The translations under genes were made by a program, and so were the position numbers. Of a DNA stretch of 57,070 nt, positions 38,850-47,076 are shown piece by piece. Source of the stretch: a virus; IMG/VR virus record IMGVR_UViG_3300042453_002843, positions 1 through 57,070 of that record; one strand, given 5' to 3'. Under the pieces are notes generated by a model, which saw only the letters and a list, made by a program, of their open reading frames with translations, made no database searches and was not told where the DNA came from. Within the stretch, counting starts at the first letter, position 1, and every line of letters starts with the position of its first letter.

Positions 38850-39854
38850 ATGAAGAAACTATTATTTTTATTGATTGCTACTTTTTCGATGTCGGTGAAT
38901 GCACAAATCATTACTGGTGCCGGTGCAACATTTCCATATCCGATTTATGCGAAGTGGGCTGAAGCATATAAGAAGGAAACAGGAATTGGTTTGAATTATC
39001 AAAGTATCGGTAGTTCAGGTGGCATTCGTCAAATTAACTCTGGTACAGTTACATTTGGTGCATCTGATGCACCTGTGAAAGGTGATGAACTGGAGAAAAG
39101 AGGGCAGGTACAATTTCCCGCAATCATTGGTGGTACAGTACCAATCATTAATCTGGATAATTTTAGTCCAGGTGAATTGAAGATTAATGGTGTGGTTCTC
39201 GCACGAATTTTTATGGGTACCATTACTCGATGGAACGATCCTCAACTTAGAGAACTGAATCCAGGAAAGAATCTTCCCAGTAGTGCAATTACCGTTGTTC
39301 ATCGAGCAGATGGATCAGGCACCACATTTAACTTCACCGACTACTTGACTGTTGTAAGTAAAGAATGGGAAGAGAAAGTTGGGCGTGGTGCTGCTGTAAA
39401 ATGGCCAGCGGCAAGCTCAGTCGGTGGTAAAGGTAATGAAGGTGTTGCAGCAAATGTTGATAGAATTAAAGGTTCGATTGGTTATGTTGAATATGCATAT
39501 GTTAAGAAAAACAACATGACATATATGAAATTGCAAAACAAAGATGGTGTTTTTGTAGATCCTGATGATACAGCATTTGCTGCGGCTGCTGCTGGTGCAG
39601 ATTGGTTTAGTGTTCCAGGCATGGGTCTAAGTATTGTTGAACAACCAGGAAAAAATACTTGGCCAATTAGTACAGCAAGTTTTATTATCATGTACAAAGA
39701 ACCCAAAGACAAGAAGGCCAGCGATGATGTACTAAAATTCTTCGATTGGGCATTTAAGAATGGATCGAAAATGAGCGAAGAATTGGACTATGTTCACCTA
39801 CCAGAGTCTCTGCAAAACGAAATTCGCAAACGTGTATGGTCGCAAATTAAATAG
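38850..39854 (+). CDS. pstS: Phosphate ABC transporter substrate-binding protein PstS
   Basis: This 334-residue protein has a Sec signal peptide ending near VNAQ at residue 18 and the full PstS set of phosphate-binding segments: GAGATFPYP, SIGSSGGIRQI, ASDAPVKG and RADGSGTTFNF. The ATG at 38850 follows AAAGGAAAA. The host would secrete it to the periplasm to raise phosphate uptake. PstS is a well-known auxiliary metabolic gene of marine cyanophages. It sits last in the nucleotide-metabolism segment. Confidence 0.95.
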   Translation: MKKLLFLLIATFSMSVNAQIITGAGATFPYPIYAKWAEAYKKETGIGLNYQSIGSSGGIRQINSGTVTFGASDAPVKGDELEKRGQVQFPAIIGGTVPIINLDNFSPGELKINGVVLARIFMGTITRWNDPQLRELNPGKNLPSSAITVVHRADGSGTTFNFTDYLTVVSKEWEEKVGRGAAVKWPAASSVGGKGNEGVAANVDRIKGSIGYVEYAYVKKNNMTYMKLQNKDGVFVDPDDTAFAAAAAGADWFSVPGMGLSIVEQPGKNTWPISTASFIIMYKEPKDKKASDDVLKFFDWAFKNGSKMSEELDYVHLPESLQNEIRKRVWSQIK

Positions 39855-39865
39855 TGGAGTGTGAT

Positions 39866-40270
39866 ATGAGATATACACTAGAACCTATTTGGAAAAAATC
39901 AGTAACAGATATTCAAAACTGGTTTAAAGAAGATGGTGAGAGAAAACTTTGGTTTGAACGAGAATATGGTTGGCGCTGGGGTTCTGCATCATTTGAATCT
40001 GAAGAATTTCCTGATATCGATTTGAAAAATGAGCATGGATTCAATGTCACAGAAGATTTGGAATATCCAGACATGTACTCTGATGATGGATGTTGGTCAT
40101 TTAATAACTTTTGCGATGAATTGACCGAAGAAGAAAAAGAGCAGATTCAATATATGGATGATGAAGAACTTGAAGAGAATGGATGGTCACTTCATTACAT
40201 AGATACATATTATTCAGGACCACTTAAACTCACAGACGAAAATGGAAAAGAATGGAGAGGAGATGAATAA
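39866..40270 (+). CDS. Acidic hypothetical protein
   Basis: The 134-residue product is rich in Glu, Asp and Trp (WFKEDGERKLWFEREYGWRW, ELTEEEKEQIQYMDDEELEENGW). I chose ATG 39866, which has GGAG six bases upstream, over the GTG at 39854 that overlaps the pstS stop. I do not recognise the family. Acidic phage proteins can be DNA mimics, but nothing specific supports that here. Confidence 0.65.
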   Translation: MRYTLEPIWKKSVTDIQNWFKEDGERKLWFEREYGWRWGSASFESEEFPDIDLKNEHGFNVTEDLEYPDMYSDDGCWSFNNFCDELTEEEKEQIQYMDDEELEENGWSLHYIDTYYSGPLKLTDENGKEWRGDE

Positions 40271-40446
40271 TGGCTGAAGAAACTAAACCTGAAGTGAAAC
40301 AAAAAAGAAAACCTGTGCAAATATCATCCGCAGTAACTAATACGGGGCAGGTAGTATTGTTTGCTTTGTGTGATGATGGTACAATCTGGCAAACACGACC
40401 TTTGCTGGATGAATATAATTGGACACCAGTTAAAAAGATGGGGTGA
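40270..40446 (+). CDS. Small hypothetical protein, 58 residues
   Basis: A short ORF from the ATG at 40270 to the TGA at 40444-40446 begins with a lysine-rich tail (KPEVKQKRKPVQ) and continues as a beta-like domain ending GTIWQTRPLLDEYNWTPVK. The pattern, a strand pair around DDGTIW, is seen in short bacterial proteins of unknown function. It overlaps the previous stop, supporting a real gene. Confidence 0.62.
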   Translation: MAEETKPEVKQKRKPVQISSAVTNTGQVVLFALCDDGTIWQTRPLLDEYNWTPVKKMG

Positions 40447-40448
40447 CT

Positions 40449-40649
40449 ATGAATACAATTGTGGATCAAATACGAGATTATGGTTATTACATTCGGGATC
40501 CTAGAATGGATGGATTTACACAGTTTGGTGCTAAACAGAAACTCTATAAGATTCTATGGGAAACTCAGAAACAACTAGAGGATAGCCCAGAATTTCTAGG
40601 TGAAAAAGAATGGGTTGAGTCTAATATTTGTGCAATGCAGCATAAATAA
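40449..40649 (+). CDS. Small hypothetical protein, 66 residues
   Basis: The product (MNTIVDQIRDYGYYIRDPRMDG) starts at the ATG at 40449, two bases after the previous stop. It contains FGAKQKLYKILWETQKQL, a likely amphipathic helix. The function is unknown. A late-promoter box for the following gene lies over its 3' end. Confidence 0.6.
   Translation: MNTIVDQIRDYGYYIRDPRMDGFTQFGAKQKLYKILWETQKQLEDSPEFLGEKEWVESNICAMQHK
40641..40648 (+). promoter_or_regulatory. Late promoter CATAAATA
   Basis: CATAAATA matches NATAAATA, overlaps the last codons of the preceding gene and lies 31 bp before the ATG at 40680, which has a GGAG ribosome-binding site. The same element is used ahead of 29192. Confidence 0.62.
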
Positions 40650-40679
40650 GAACATAGGCTTTTTTATAAGGAGATAGCC

Positions 40680-40898
40680 ATGTTTGGTAAAGATCAATTA
40701 AAAACTTTTTCATTGTCAGTAATTGACGTTCAAGAAAAAGCAACTAAAGAATTCGTAGCTGCATTTGAGAAAATGGCAGGTCCTGATTTTGCTACATATA
40801 CGTGGGGGCTCAACTACATGAACGGATTATATTTCACTAATGCAAGAAAAGTCGTACAAGAATTCGAAAACTTCTCTTTCGGATCAAATAAAGGATAA
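40680..40898 (+). CDS. Small late helical protein
   Basis: The 72-residue product (MFGKDQLKTFSLSVIDVQEKAT) is largely helical with aromatic residues in its second half (YTWGLNYMNGLYFTNARKVV). A dedicated late promoter and an AAGGAG ribosome-binding site suggest abundant late expression, fitting a virion or assembly protein near the tail-fibre genes. It loosely resembles phasin-like helical proteins, but that is not a firm call. Confidence 0.65.
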   Translation: MFGKDQLKTFSLSVIDVQEKATKEFVAAFEKMAGPDFATYTWGLNYMNGLYFTNARKVVQEFENFSFGSNKG

Positions 40899-41094
40899 TT
40901 TAGTCTGCTTCCGCCCGGTCGTAAGGAGCGGGTGGATCATTAAATTTTCTATATTTGAAAGTGAAAAAATACTTTTAATGATGGTATCTAAGTATACAGC
41001 ACAAACTTTTATAAGATATTTTTGTGTGGAAGATGATGCGGTAGAGTTTATAAATATGATGGTAATGAAAAATTCACACGAGATACAAGAGTAA
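40840..41094 (+). CDS. Hypothetical protein with uncertain start
   Basis: The frame is open from an ATG at 40840, which overlaps the previous gene by 59 bp, to the TAA at 41094. The part after residue 32 (IIKFSIFESEKILLMMVSKYTAQ, then FCVEDDAVEFINMMVMKN) looks like genuine protein, while the first 30 residues are a shadow of the previous gene. Within the real-looking part the only good ribosome-binding site, TAAGGAG at 40922-40928, precedes ATC/ATT codons rather than ATG. The start is therefore unclear. Confidence 0.4.
   Translation: MQEKSYKNSKTSLSDQIKDNLVCFRPVVRSGWIIKFSIFESEKILLMMVSKYTAQTFIRYFCVEDDAVEFINMMVMKNSHEIQE
40911..40935 (+). terminator. GC-rich hairpin between small late gene and tail-fibre genes
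   Basis: CCGCCCG (40911-40917) pairs with CGGGTGG (40929-40935) with one G-T pair and an 11-nt loop. It stands out in this AT-rich sequence and follows the stop at 40898. No clean T run follows, so it could be an inefficient terminator or an RNA-processing element. Confidence 0.4.
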
Positions 41095-41097
41095 AAT

Positions 41098-42249
41098 ATG
41101 ACTATCACGATGTCCAGTTCCAATATTTTAACTCCAGCAGGTAGTCTGGGAGATGAACTTCGTACTAATAGGAACGTTATTCACAACGCAGATTTTCGTA
41201 TAAATCAAAGGGCTGCGGCTTCATATGCAACTTCTAATGGCAAAATGAATATGGACAGATGGTCCGGTAATTCTAATTATGGTGCTGCAACAATTACACA
41301 AAACTCAACAGAGAATTTTCCTGGCTATTTTTATAGAGCTACAGTAAATACTACGGCATCACTATCCACAGGATCATTTTTTTGGATTGCTTCCCAACAG
41401 GTTGAGGGTAATGATATAACATCATTAAATCTAGGAGATCCAGCGGGAAGAAGAGTTAATGTCAGTTTTTGGGCCAGAAGTTCCGTTTCAGGACAATATA
41501 GTGTAATGATAGGTGTTAGAAATAGTACTGGAACGTGGTTCTATTCTTATAGACCTTTCACATTAGCGACCACTAATAAATGGACTTATATAAGTTTATC
41601 CTTTGATGTTGATCCAGCTTACAATTGTCCCGCTCCAACAATAGATAATAATTTTAGTTTTGGTGTTTGGTTTGTTGGTGGAGTTGGATCAACCTATCAA
41701 AGTGCAGTACAGAATAACTTTTCATCATCAGTTCCCGCAGGAACAGCATCTAATGTAAATTTGATGGCAACAAACGGAGCAACATTCGACCTCGCTCAGG
41801 TACAAGTAGAACCTGGTTTTATTGCGACACCTTTCGAATTTGTTCCCGTTGCTCAACAATTAAGAAGATGTCTGCGTTATTATCAAAAAAGTTATGCATA
41901 TGCTACCACTGTAGGTACAAGCACCTTTGTCGGTTCATATGGTTATACTTGGACACAACAGAGAGCACATAGTTATTCAACATTTTCTTTTTGGTACACA
42001 ATTCCATTTGAAGCGAGAATGAGGGCCGCACCCACCATAACTGCTTATGGTCCTAGCGGTGGTTCTTCAGGAGTCTTTTCTATAGATAAGGGCACATATG
42101 TAAATGGTACTGCGAATTTTAATCAAATAACGGACAGTAATTTTCAAGTATATGGCCCAAATCCAGCAAGTTTGGGAAAAGCTGGTGTTGAACAATTTTA
42201 TGGAGCGTATATACATTATCGCGCAACCATAGATGCCGCACCAGAATAA
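41098..42249 (+). CDS. Receptor-binding tail-fibre protein 1
   Basis: The 383-residue protein has the phage fibre-head pattern: N-terminal ELRTNRNVIHNADFRINQRA, a jelly-roll region with WARSSVSGQYSVMIGVRNSTGTW, then GFIATPFEFVPVAQQLRRCLRYYQKSYAY and a variable C-terminal domain. The ATPFEF to CLRYYQKS motif is widespread in receptor-binding phage proteins. It is the first of three tandem proteins of this type, likely recognising surface polysaccharide of the host. Confidence 0.8.
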   Translation: MTITMSSSNILTPAGSLGDELRTNRNVIHNADFRINQRAAASYATSNGKMNMDRWSGNSNYGAATITQNSTENFPGYFYRATVNTTASLSTGSFFWIASQQVEGNDITSLNLGDPAGRRVNVSFWARSSVSGQYSVMIGVRNSTGTWFYSYRPFTLATTNKWTYISLSFDVDPAYNCPAPTIDNNFSFGVWFVGGVGSTYQSAVQNNFSSSVPAGTASNVNLMATNGATFDLAQVQVEPGFIATPFEFVPVAQQLRRCLRYYQKSYAYATTVGTSTFVGSYGYTWTQQRAHSYSTFSFWYTIPFEARMRAAPTITAYGPSGGSSGVFSIDKGTYVNGTANFNQITDSNFQVYGPNPASLGKAGVEQFYGAYIHYRATIDAAPE

Positions 42250-42261
42250 AGGAAAAAATAA

Positions 42262-44166
42262 ATGCCGATTACTTTAAAAGCTAACGGTGGCATAGTCTTT
42301 GATAGAACAGGTTCTGCCGGATCTTATCCACTAACAACTGTTGGTGCAGATTTTAGCCCCTACAGAAATAGAATTTCCAACGGAAACATGGTATTATCGC
42401 AAAGAAATGTGACTAATGTAACGACACATCCTAGTGGTACAACCGATAATACTACTAAACATTATGCTGCGGATAGATTTAGAGTGTATAGCTATTTCGT
42501 TTCTGGATCAAATGTATTAAATTATAGAAGAACATATGAACCAACATCAGTAACGCCGGAAAATCATGATTCATATATTCGTATAACAACTGTTACGAAT
42601 ACCGTCGTAGCTTCGGGAGATTATTCTGGAATAATGACTGGAATTGAAGGATTTGATTTTTATGATTCTTTTTTTGGTAGTCCTTATGGTGTTCCTTTTG
42701 TATTGTCTTTTTGGGCTAGAGCATCGATTGCAGGAAATTATTGTGTTTCGTTTAGAAATTTAGCTTTTAATAGAGCGTATGTAACACATTACACATTAGC
42801 GGCAAACACATGGACAAAGGTTTATGTTCCTCTTCCTCCTTGCGGTGATTCAACATGGAATAGAAATACTGATTGGTCTTTACTCATATATTGGACACTA
42901 GCTTCAGGTTCTACCTTTAACGTCCCAGCAGGATCCGAATCTGTATGGATTTCGGGCAACTACCTAGGAAACCAATATCAAACAAATCTCATAAATCAAA
43001 CTGCTGGGCAAACATTTGATCTTACTGGTGTTTGTTTGGAGAGAGCACCAGCTTCAGCGTTAAATTCGTATGTATTAAGAAATACTAGTGTTCCGACAAA
43101 TGGAATCACCGGTTTAACCTTATTACAGAGCGGTGATTTTGATGATACATCATTCACAGTGTCTCTTCCTTTCCCTATTAGAATGTTTGGATTAACAACT
43201 AGTACATTAATTGTTGGAACGAACGGACTTCTTGGAGTAGATGCAACAGGAAATTATGCCAGTATTCCAACTGTATTATCTCCTGCATCACCTAATCGAA
43301 CGCATGTGGGATTCTTTAAAGGTGACAAAAGATTATTGACCTTGTATGGAGGATCAAGAACAGTTACACAACCAGATGGGTCTAGTTTAACTGGGTATGT
43401 GTTAAGATGGGAAGGTTACAACTTTGGAGGAAGTAGTGCCAATAAAACTATTGTCGAGTTTACTTTCTATGGGACATCTGAAACTTATAACGATTTTAAT
43501 TTTTTTGATGTTTTATATACAACAAACGCAAACGGAACAACATATCTTGAATTGAATCCGGGGCATACTAATAGTCAAGCAAGCTATCCTTACGCGCGAG
43601 AAATAGTTTCTAGCACCGTAGGATATAGATGCTATACCAAAGCATTAGTTGATGTTATGGGAACAGATATATTTAATGCCGCCGGTGTTTGGTGGACTCC
43701 TTCTACTGTACTATATAATTACTCACATACTACAACAACATTGATTGATGATATACAATATAAATTAGGAGTTTCAACCGCAACATCTAAAATGGATTCT
43801 GGAATAGATCATCTTAGATGTCTAAGATATTTTGAAAAAACTGCCGATGAAAGTTATGTTATTCCAGCAACAGGAAATGCATCAAGTATTAGCTCCAATT
43901 TTGGAGTCTATTATAGATTTAAAAGTTCATGTTCAACAACATCTTATATTCCGCTTCAACATTCTTCAAAAAGAACAGCACCTACTGTTACTCTATTTAA
44001 TTTATTTGGTGTAAGAGGGCAATTTTCACTTGACGGTGGTCAACAAGGAGTTACGGGACATGTTTTTGACTCTTCGGAAAAATCTAGTTTGACACGGGTA
44101 GATTTTAACGTTGGCATTTCTCACTTTGGCTATTATGGTACTGCCGCAATCGATAGCGACATTTAA
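42262..44166 (+). CDS. Receptor-binding tail-fibre protein 2 with inserted domain
   Basis: This 634-residue paralogue shares the start (RNRISNGNMVLSQRN), the WARASIAGNYCVSFRN strand set and the CLRYFEKT motif with its neighbours. A block of about 230 residues (roughly 270-500) is inserted between the jelly roll and the CLRYFEK motif. It starts GITGLTLLQSGDFDDTSF and includes VLRWEGYNFGG and FFDVLYTTNANG, resembling a nidogen-like adhesion domain (inference). The insertion makes this the largest fibre protein in the array. Confidence 0.8.
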   Translation: MPITLKANGGIVFDRTGSAGSYPLTTVGADFSPYRNRISNGNMVLSQRNVTNVTTHPSGTTDNTTKHYAADRFRVYSYFVSGSNVLNYRRTYEPTSVTPENHDSYIRITTVTNTVVASGDYSGIMTGIEGFDFYDSFFGSPYGVPFVLSFWARASIAGNYCVSFRNLAFNRAYVTHYTLAANTWTKVYVPLPPCGDSTWNRNTDWSLLIYWTLASGSTFNVPAGSESVWISGNYLGNQYQTNLINQTAGQTFDLTGVCLERAPASALNSYVLRNTSVPTNGITGLTLLQSGDFDDTSFTVSLPFPIRMFGLTTSTLIVGTNGLLGVDATGNYASIPTVLSPASPNRTHVGFFKGDKRLLTLYGGSRTVTQPDGSSLTGYVLRWEGYNFGGSSANKTIVEFTFYGTSETYNDFNFFDVLYTTNANGTTYLELNPGHTNSQASYPYAREIVSSTVGYRCYTKALVDVMGTDIFNAAGVWWTPSTVLYNYSHTTTTLIDDIQYKLGVSTATSKMDSGIDHLRCLRYFEKTADESYVIPATGNASSISSNFGVYYRFKSSCSTTSYIPLQHSSKRTAPTVTLFNLFGVRGQFSLDGGQQGVTGHVFDSSEKSSLTRVDFNVGISHFGYYGTAAIDSDI

Positions 44167-44179
44167 GGAATAATAAAAA

Positions 44180-45409
44180 ATGCCCATGATTTTATCGGAC
44201 ACTTATTTGGGTTATACAACGGGAACTAACGCTCTTATTAGCGGTAGAACAGCCAATGGTTCTACTTATTTTCCCTTAAAAAATAGAATAATTAACGGCG
44301 ATTTTCGCGTAAATCAAATATCAACAACTCTCACTGCGAGCAATGTAACAACGGTATACTATACAATAGATCGTTGGTGGACAAGAGGGGCCGCCACGGG
44401 AAGATTTACGACACAGATTGTCGATGATGGTCCTAATGCAGCTTCAGGCTATTTTGCTCCTCGCCGAAGCACCAATGTTTCTCCAGGTACGACATTGCGA
44501 AAATGTGTGGAGATAAAATGTACTGCTGCGACAACATTAGGATCAACCGATGTATATGCTTTTGGTCAAAATATTGAAGGTAGACATGTTGCAGATATGG
44601 AATTTGGACTAAGCAATGCAAATTTCATGATTCTTTCTTTTTGGGCTAAAGCTTCACGAACTGGAGCTTATACTGTACGATTACATAATAGCGCACAAAA
44701 TAGAACGTTTCATCAAGTTTATAATGTGGCTACAGCTAACACATGGGAATATCATGAAGTAATCATTCCTATCGATACAACAGGAACTTGGTTAAATACT
44801 ATTGATACCGGATTAAGAGTAATATTTAACTTAGGTATAGGTACTGCATATAGAGGCACATTAGGGTTGGGTAGCTGGACAGATACTTCATCTCAAATCA
44901 CATATGCTACCAACGCCACATCGATTCAATTGGTAGACACTTTAAATTCAACTCTCAGATTAACTGGAATTCAACTAGAATTTTTCGGTACAACCAACAA
45001 CCAAAACAATATATTTGCTAGCCCATTTGAGACAAGATCATTCCAGCAAGAATTGGATTTGTGTATGAGATATTTTCAAAAGAGTTGGGCATATGGTACT
45101 GCACCTGGAACACAAACAGTTATTGGTATGCTATTACACACCGATTTACAATTTACTACTGTCCAACAATACCTTTTTTGGAAGTGGCCTATTCCTATGA
45201 GAGCAGCACCGACCGTTGAAGTTTATGGTTTCAATAGCCCGGGAACCGCGGGGTTATGTTATTTGTGGAATCAGAATATCAGCGGTTTAGGTGATTATGG
45301 TGCCGCCGTATCAGGAGCTAGTCGGTATGGTACGATGTTTTATACAACAGCAAGCGTGAATCATGCATTGGCGGGGTTTCATTATAAAGCGAATGCTGAA
45401 CCAGCATAA
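44180..45409 (+). CDS. Receptor-binding tail-fibre protein 3
   Basis: This 409-residue paralogue has the same layout: LKNRIINGDFRVNQISTTL, WAKASRTGAYTVRLHNSAQNRT, then ASPFETRSFQQELDLCMRYFQKSWAYG and a C-terminal beta domain. It is closest in plan to the 41098 protein. Thirteen bases separate it from the previous gene, so the three are probably one transcript. The variable parts lie between the conserved motifs, as expected for host-range determinants. Confidence 0.8.
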   Translation: MPMILSDTYLGYTTGTNALISGRTANGSTYFPLKNRIINGDFRVNQISTTLTASNVTTVYYTIDRWWTRGAATGRFTTQIVDDGPNAASGYFAPRRSTNVSPGTTLRKCVEIKCTAATTLGSTDVYAFGQNIEGRHVADMEFGLSNANFMILSFWAKASRTGAYTVRLHNSAQNRTFHQVYNVATANTWEYHEVIIPIDTTGTWLNTIDTGLRVIFNLGIGTAYRGTLGLGSWTDTSSQITYATNATSIQLVDTLNSTLRLTGIQLEFFGTTNNQNNIFASPFETRSFQQELDLCMRYFQKSWAYGTAPGTQTVIGMLLHTDLQFTTVQQYLFWKWPIPMRAAPTVEVYGFNSPGTAGLCYLWNQNISGLGDYGAAVSGASRYGTMFYTTASVNHALAGFHYKANAEPA

Positions 45410-45424
45410 TTAGAAAGGAAAAAA

Positions 45425-45715
45425 ATGTATAAATTAGTTAATAATCCATTTGGTGGTTTAGGTGGTATACAAAGATTGACTGATATGGCTAATATTCCAT
45501 TGGATGAAGCAAATGGGGACTATCAAGCTTATTTGAAGTGGTTGGATGGTTATGAATACAATGGTGTTCAGTATATAAAAGTGAGTGAGGGTAATACTCC
45601 CGAGCCTGCTGATCCATTACCTCAACCAGAATCACCTCCAAATGATATTGAAACACTCCGACAATTAATAACTCTATTAGAACAACAACAATCAAGCAAC
45701 ACTTCGGGTTCTTAA
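45425..45715 (+). CDS. Small tail-fibre-associated protein
   Basis: The 96-residue product has GIQRLTDMANIPLDEANGDYQAYLKWLDGY and EGNTPEPADPLPQPESPP, resembling the short proteins that follow fibre genes and act in fibre assembly or as fibre tails in many phages. The C-terminus is a coiled-coil segment ending in a Gln/Ser-rich tail. Its location directly after three fibre genes supports the call. Confidence 0.65.
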   Translation: MYKLVNNPFGGLGGIQRLTDMANIPLDEANGDYQAYLKWLDGYEYNGVQYIKVSEGNTPEPADPLPQPESPPNDIETLRQLITLLEQQQSSNTSGS

Positions 45716-45815
45716 AATAACTATATCATATTGGAAAAGAGTAGAGTTATTAAACTTCGAGAAACATTCTAGGGATTTTTATTATTATTATAATTTAAAT
45801 CCCAAGAAGTTTAAT

Positions 45816-46274
45816 GTGGAGAATACATTTTGGAAGGAGTTTAAGACCGAATATTATGAGGAGTATTTTTCTACTCATAGAGAATTTCATGGTGAACTTC
45901 AAAAGTTTGGTGAGGTGAAGCAGATTACATTACTGACCATATACAATAGTCAATCAAATTTACATACGGATCACACTACAGGATTAAACAGTGGTGTGAA
46001 TGTCAGATTAAATCTTCCCATATTGAATTGTGAAGAGTCTTTGACTTGTTTTTATGATATACCTGAGGAGTACAAAGACAAGTATCAAATGACACCCGGA
46101 GGTACAAAGTATTGGGACAGTAATTTGATTAAAAAGATTCAGCCAGTTTCTTCTTTTCAATTAAGTGAACCTACCTTAATTCGAACATCATTTCCGCATA
46201 TTGTTTTTTGTTTAAAAGTACCTAGAATTGCCATGACTATTTCCTTTCAGGAGGATCCGGTGCTTGACAGTTAG
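45816..46274 (+). CDS. Possible 2OG-Fe(II)-oxygenase/cupin-like protein, start unresolved
   Basis: From the GTG at 45816 the product has 152 residues. It includes NLHTDHTTGLN (an H-x-D-type iron motif), VNVRLNLPILN and, near the end, RTSFPHIVFCLKVPRIAMTISF, a His and Arg arrangement like the second half of 2-oxoglutarate oxygenases. Such proteins are common in T4-like cyanophages. The same frame stays open and protein-like for about 35 codons upstream (SYWKRVELLNFEKHSRDFYY), but contains no ATG, GTG or TTG. The true start may be non-canonical or involve a frameshift from the 45425 gene. Confidence 0.6.
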   Translation: MENTFWKEFKTEYYEEYFSTHREFHGELQKFGEVKQITLLTIYNSQSNLHTDHTTGLNSGVNVRLNLPILNCEESLTCFYDIPEEYKDKYQMTPGGTKYWDSNLIKKIQPVSSFQLSEPTLIRTSFPHIVFCLKVPRIAMTISFQEDPVLDS

Positions 46275-46292
46275 ATGATTAGTGTGTATGAT
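46264..46292 (+). promoter_or_regulatory. Early sigma-70-type promoter
   Basis: TTGACA (46264-46269), 17 bp, then TATGAT (46287-46292). It overlaps the last codons of the oxygenase-like gene and precedes the ATG at 46314 with a TAGGAG ribosome-binding site. It marks the start of the early region. Confidence 0.82.
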
Positions 46293-46313
46293 ATGATTTT
46301 TTAGGAGATGATT

Positions 46314-46493
46314 ATGAACCGATGGAATATTGACACGACGTTTCGAGTGATGCATGTAGTTGACATGAGCAAGCCACATCCCCAGCCAGATTATACATTG
46401 ACCGTGATTGATTTTGAATCGATTGAGCGGAAATTAAGTTCAGGTATTTTTCCTGAGGCTTCAGAGGTACTGAGTAGGTTTACTGGGCGATAA
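46314..46493 (+). CDS. Small early hypothetical protein
   Basis: The 59-residue protein (MNRWNIDTTFRVMHVVDMSKPHP) starts at the ATG at 46314. An ATG six bases upstream sits too close to the TAGGAG ribosome-binding site. It contains TLTVIDFESIERKLSSG, a beta-alpha unit. The function is unknown. It is the leading gene behind the 46264 promoter, before the exonuclease. Confidence 0.62.
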   Translation: MNRWNIDTTFRVMHVVDMSKPHPQPDYTLTVIDFESIERKLSSGIFPEASEVLSRFTGR

Positions 46494-46494
46494 T

Positions 46495-47076
46495 ATGTTT
46501 ATGTTTGATGTTGAGACATTGGGCAAGCGATCCAATGCTGTGATATTATCTCTTGCTGTGACTCATTTTGATCCTGATGGTAAGCCTAGCCCAGAGGATT
46601 TAAGGCGAAATACTAAGTTTATCAAATTTGATGCAGAGGATCAGATTAAGCGATTAAAGCGATCCGTGACTCCCTCATCGATTGATTGGTGGAAGAATCA
46701 GTGTGAGAATGTAAAGCGTAAGTCGGTGTATCCCACGCCGATTGATGCTAAGTTTGAGGATGGGTATCATGAGTTAAGACAATGGGCTGCACAGTATAAG
46801 GAGCCCAAGTCTTGGGTGTGGGCAAGGGGTAATCTGGATCAATTGGTTATGGATGACATTGAGGAGGAGTTAGGATTAAATCCTGTATTTCCCTTTTCTC
46901 GGTGGCGTGATGTACGAACAGCGATTGATTTTTTGTATGGAACGGATACTGGGTATGTAAGAGTGGATTATCCAGGATTTAGTAAGGACCTTCACATTAC
47001 GAAGCATGATCCTGTTGATGATTGTATTTTAGATGTAATGATGTTATTATATGGGGTGAAGAGTGGAGACGAGTGA
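46495..47076 (+). CDS. dexA: DexA-like 3'-5' exonuclease (DEDDh)
   Basis: This 193-residue enzyme has DVETLG (first D and E) at the start, SSIDWWKNQC near residue 61, RGNLDQLVMDD with the second acidic site, and HDPVDDCILDV with the His and last Asp. This is the complete DEDDh set. The SSIDWWKNQ segment matches the T4 exonuclease DexA (STIEWWKNQ). DexA degrades DNA 3' to 5' and is an early protein in T4. It lies one base after the preceding small gene. Confidence 0.88.
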   Translation: MFMFDVETLGKRSNAVILSLAVTHFDPDGKPSPEDLRRNTKFIKFDAEDQIKRLKRSVTPSSIDWWKNQCENVKRKSVYPTPIDAKFEDGYHELRQWAAQYKEPKSWVWARGNLDQLVMDDIEEELGLNPVFPFSRWRDVRTAIDFLYGTDTGYVRVDYPGFSKDLHITKHDPVDDCILDVMMLLYGVKSGDE

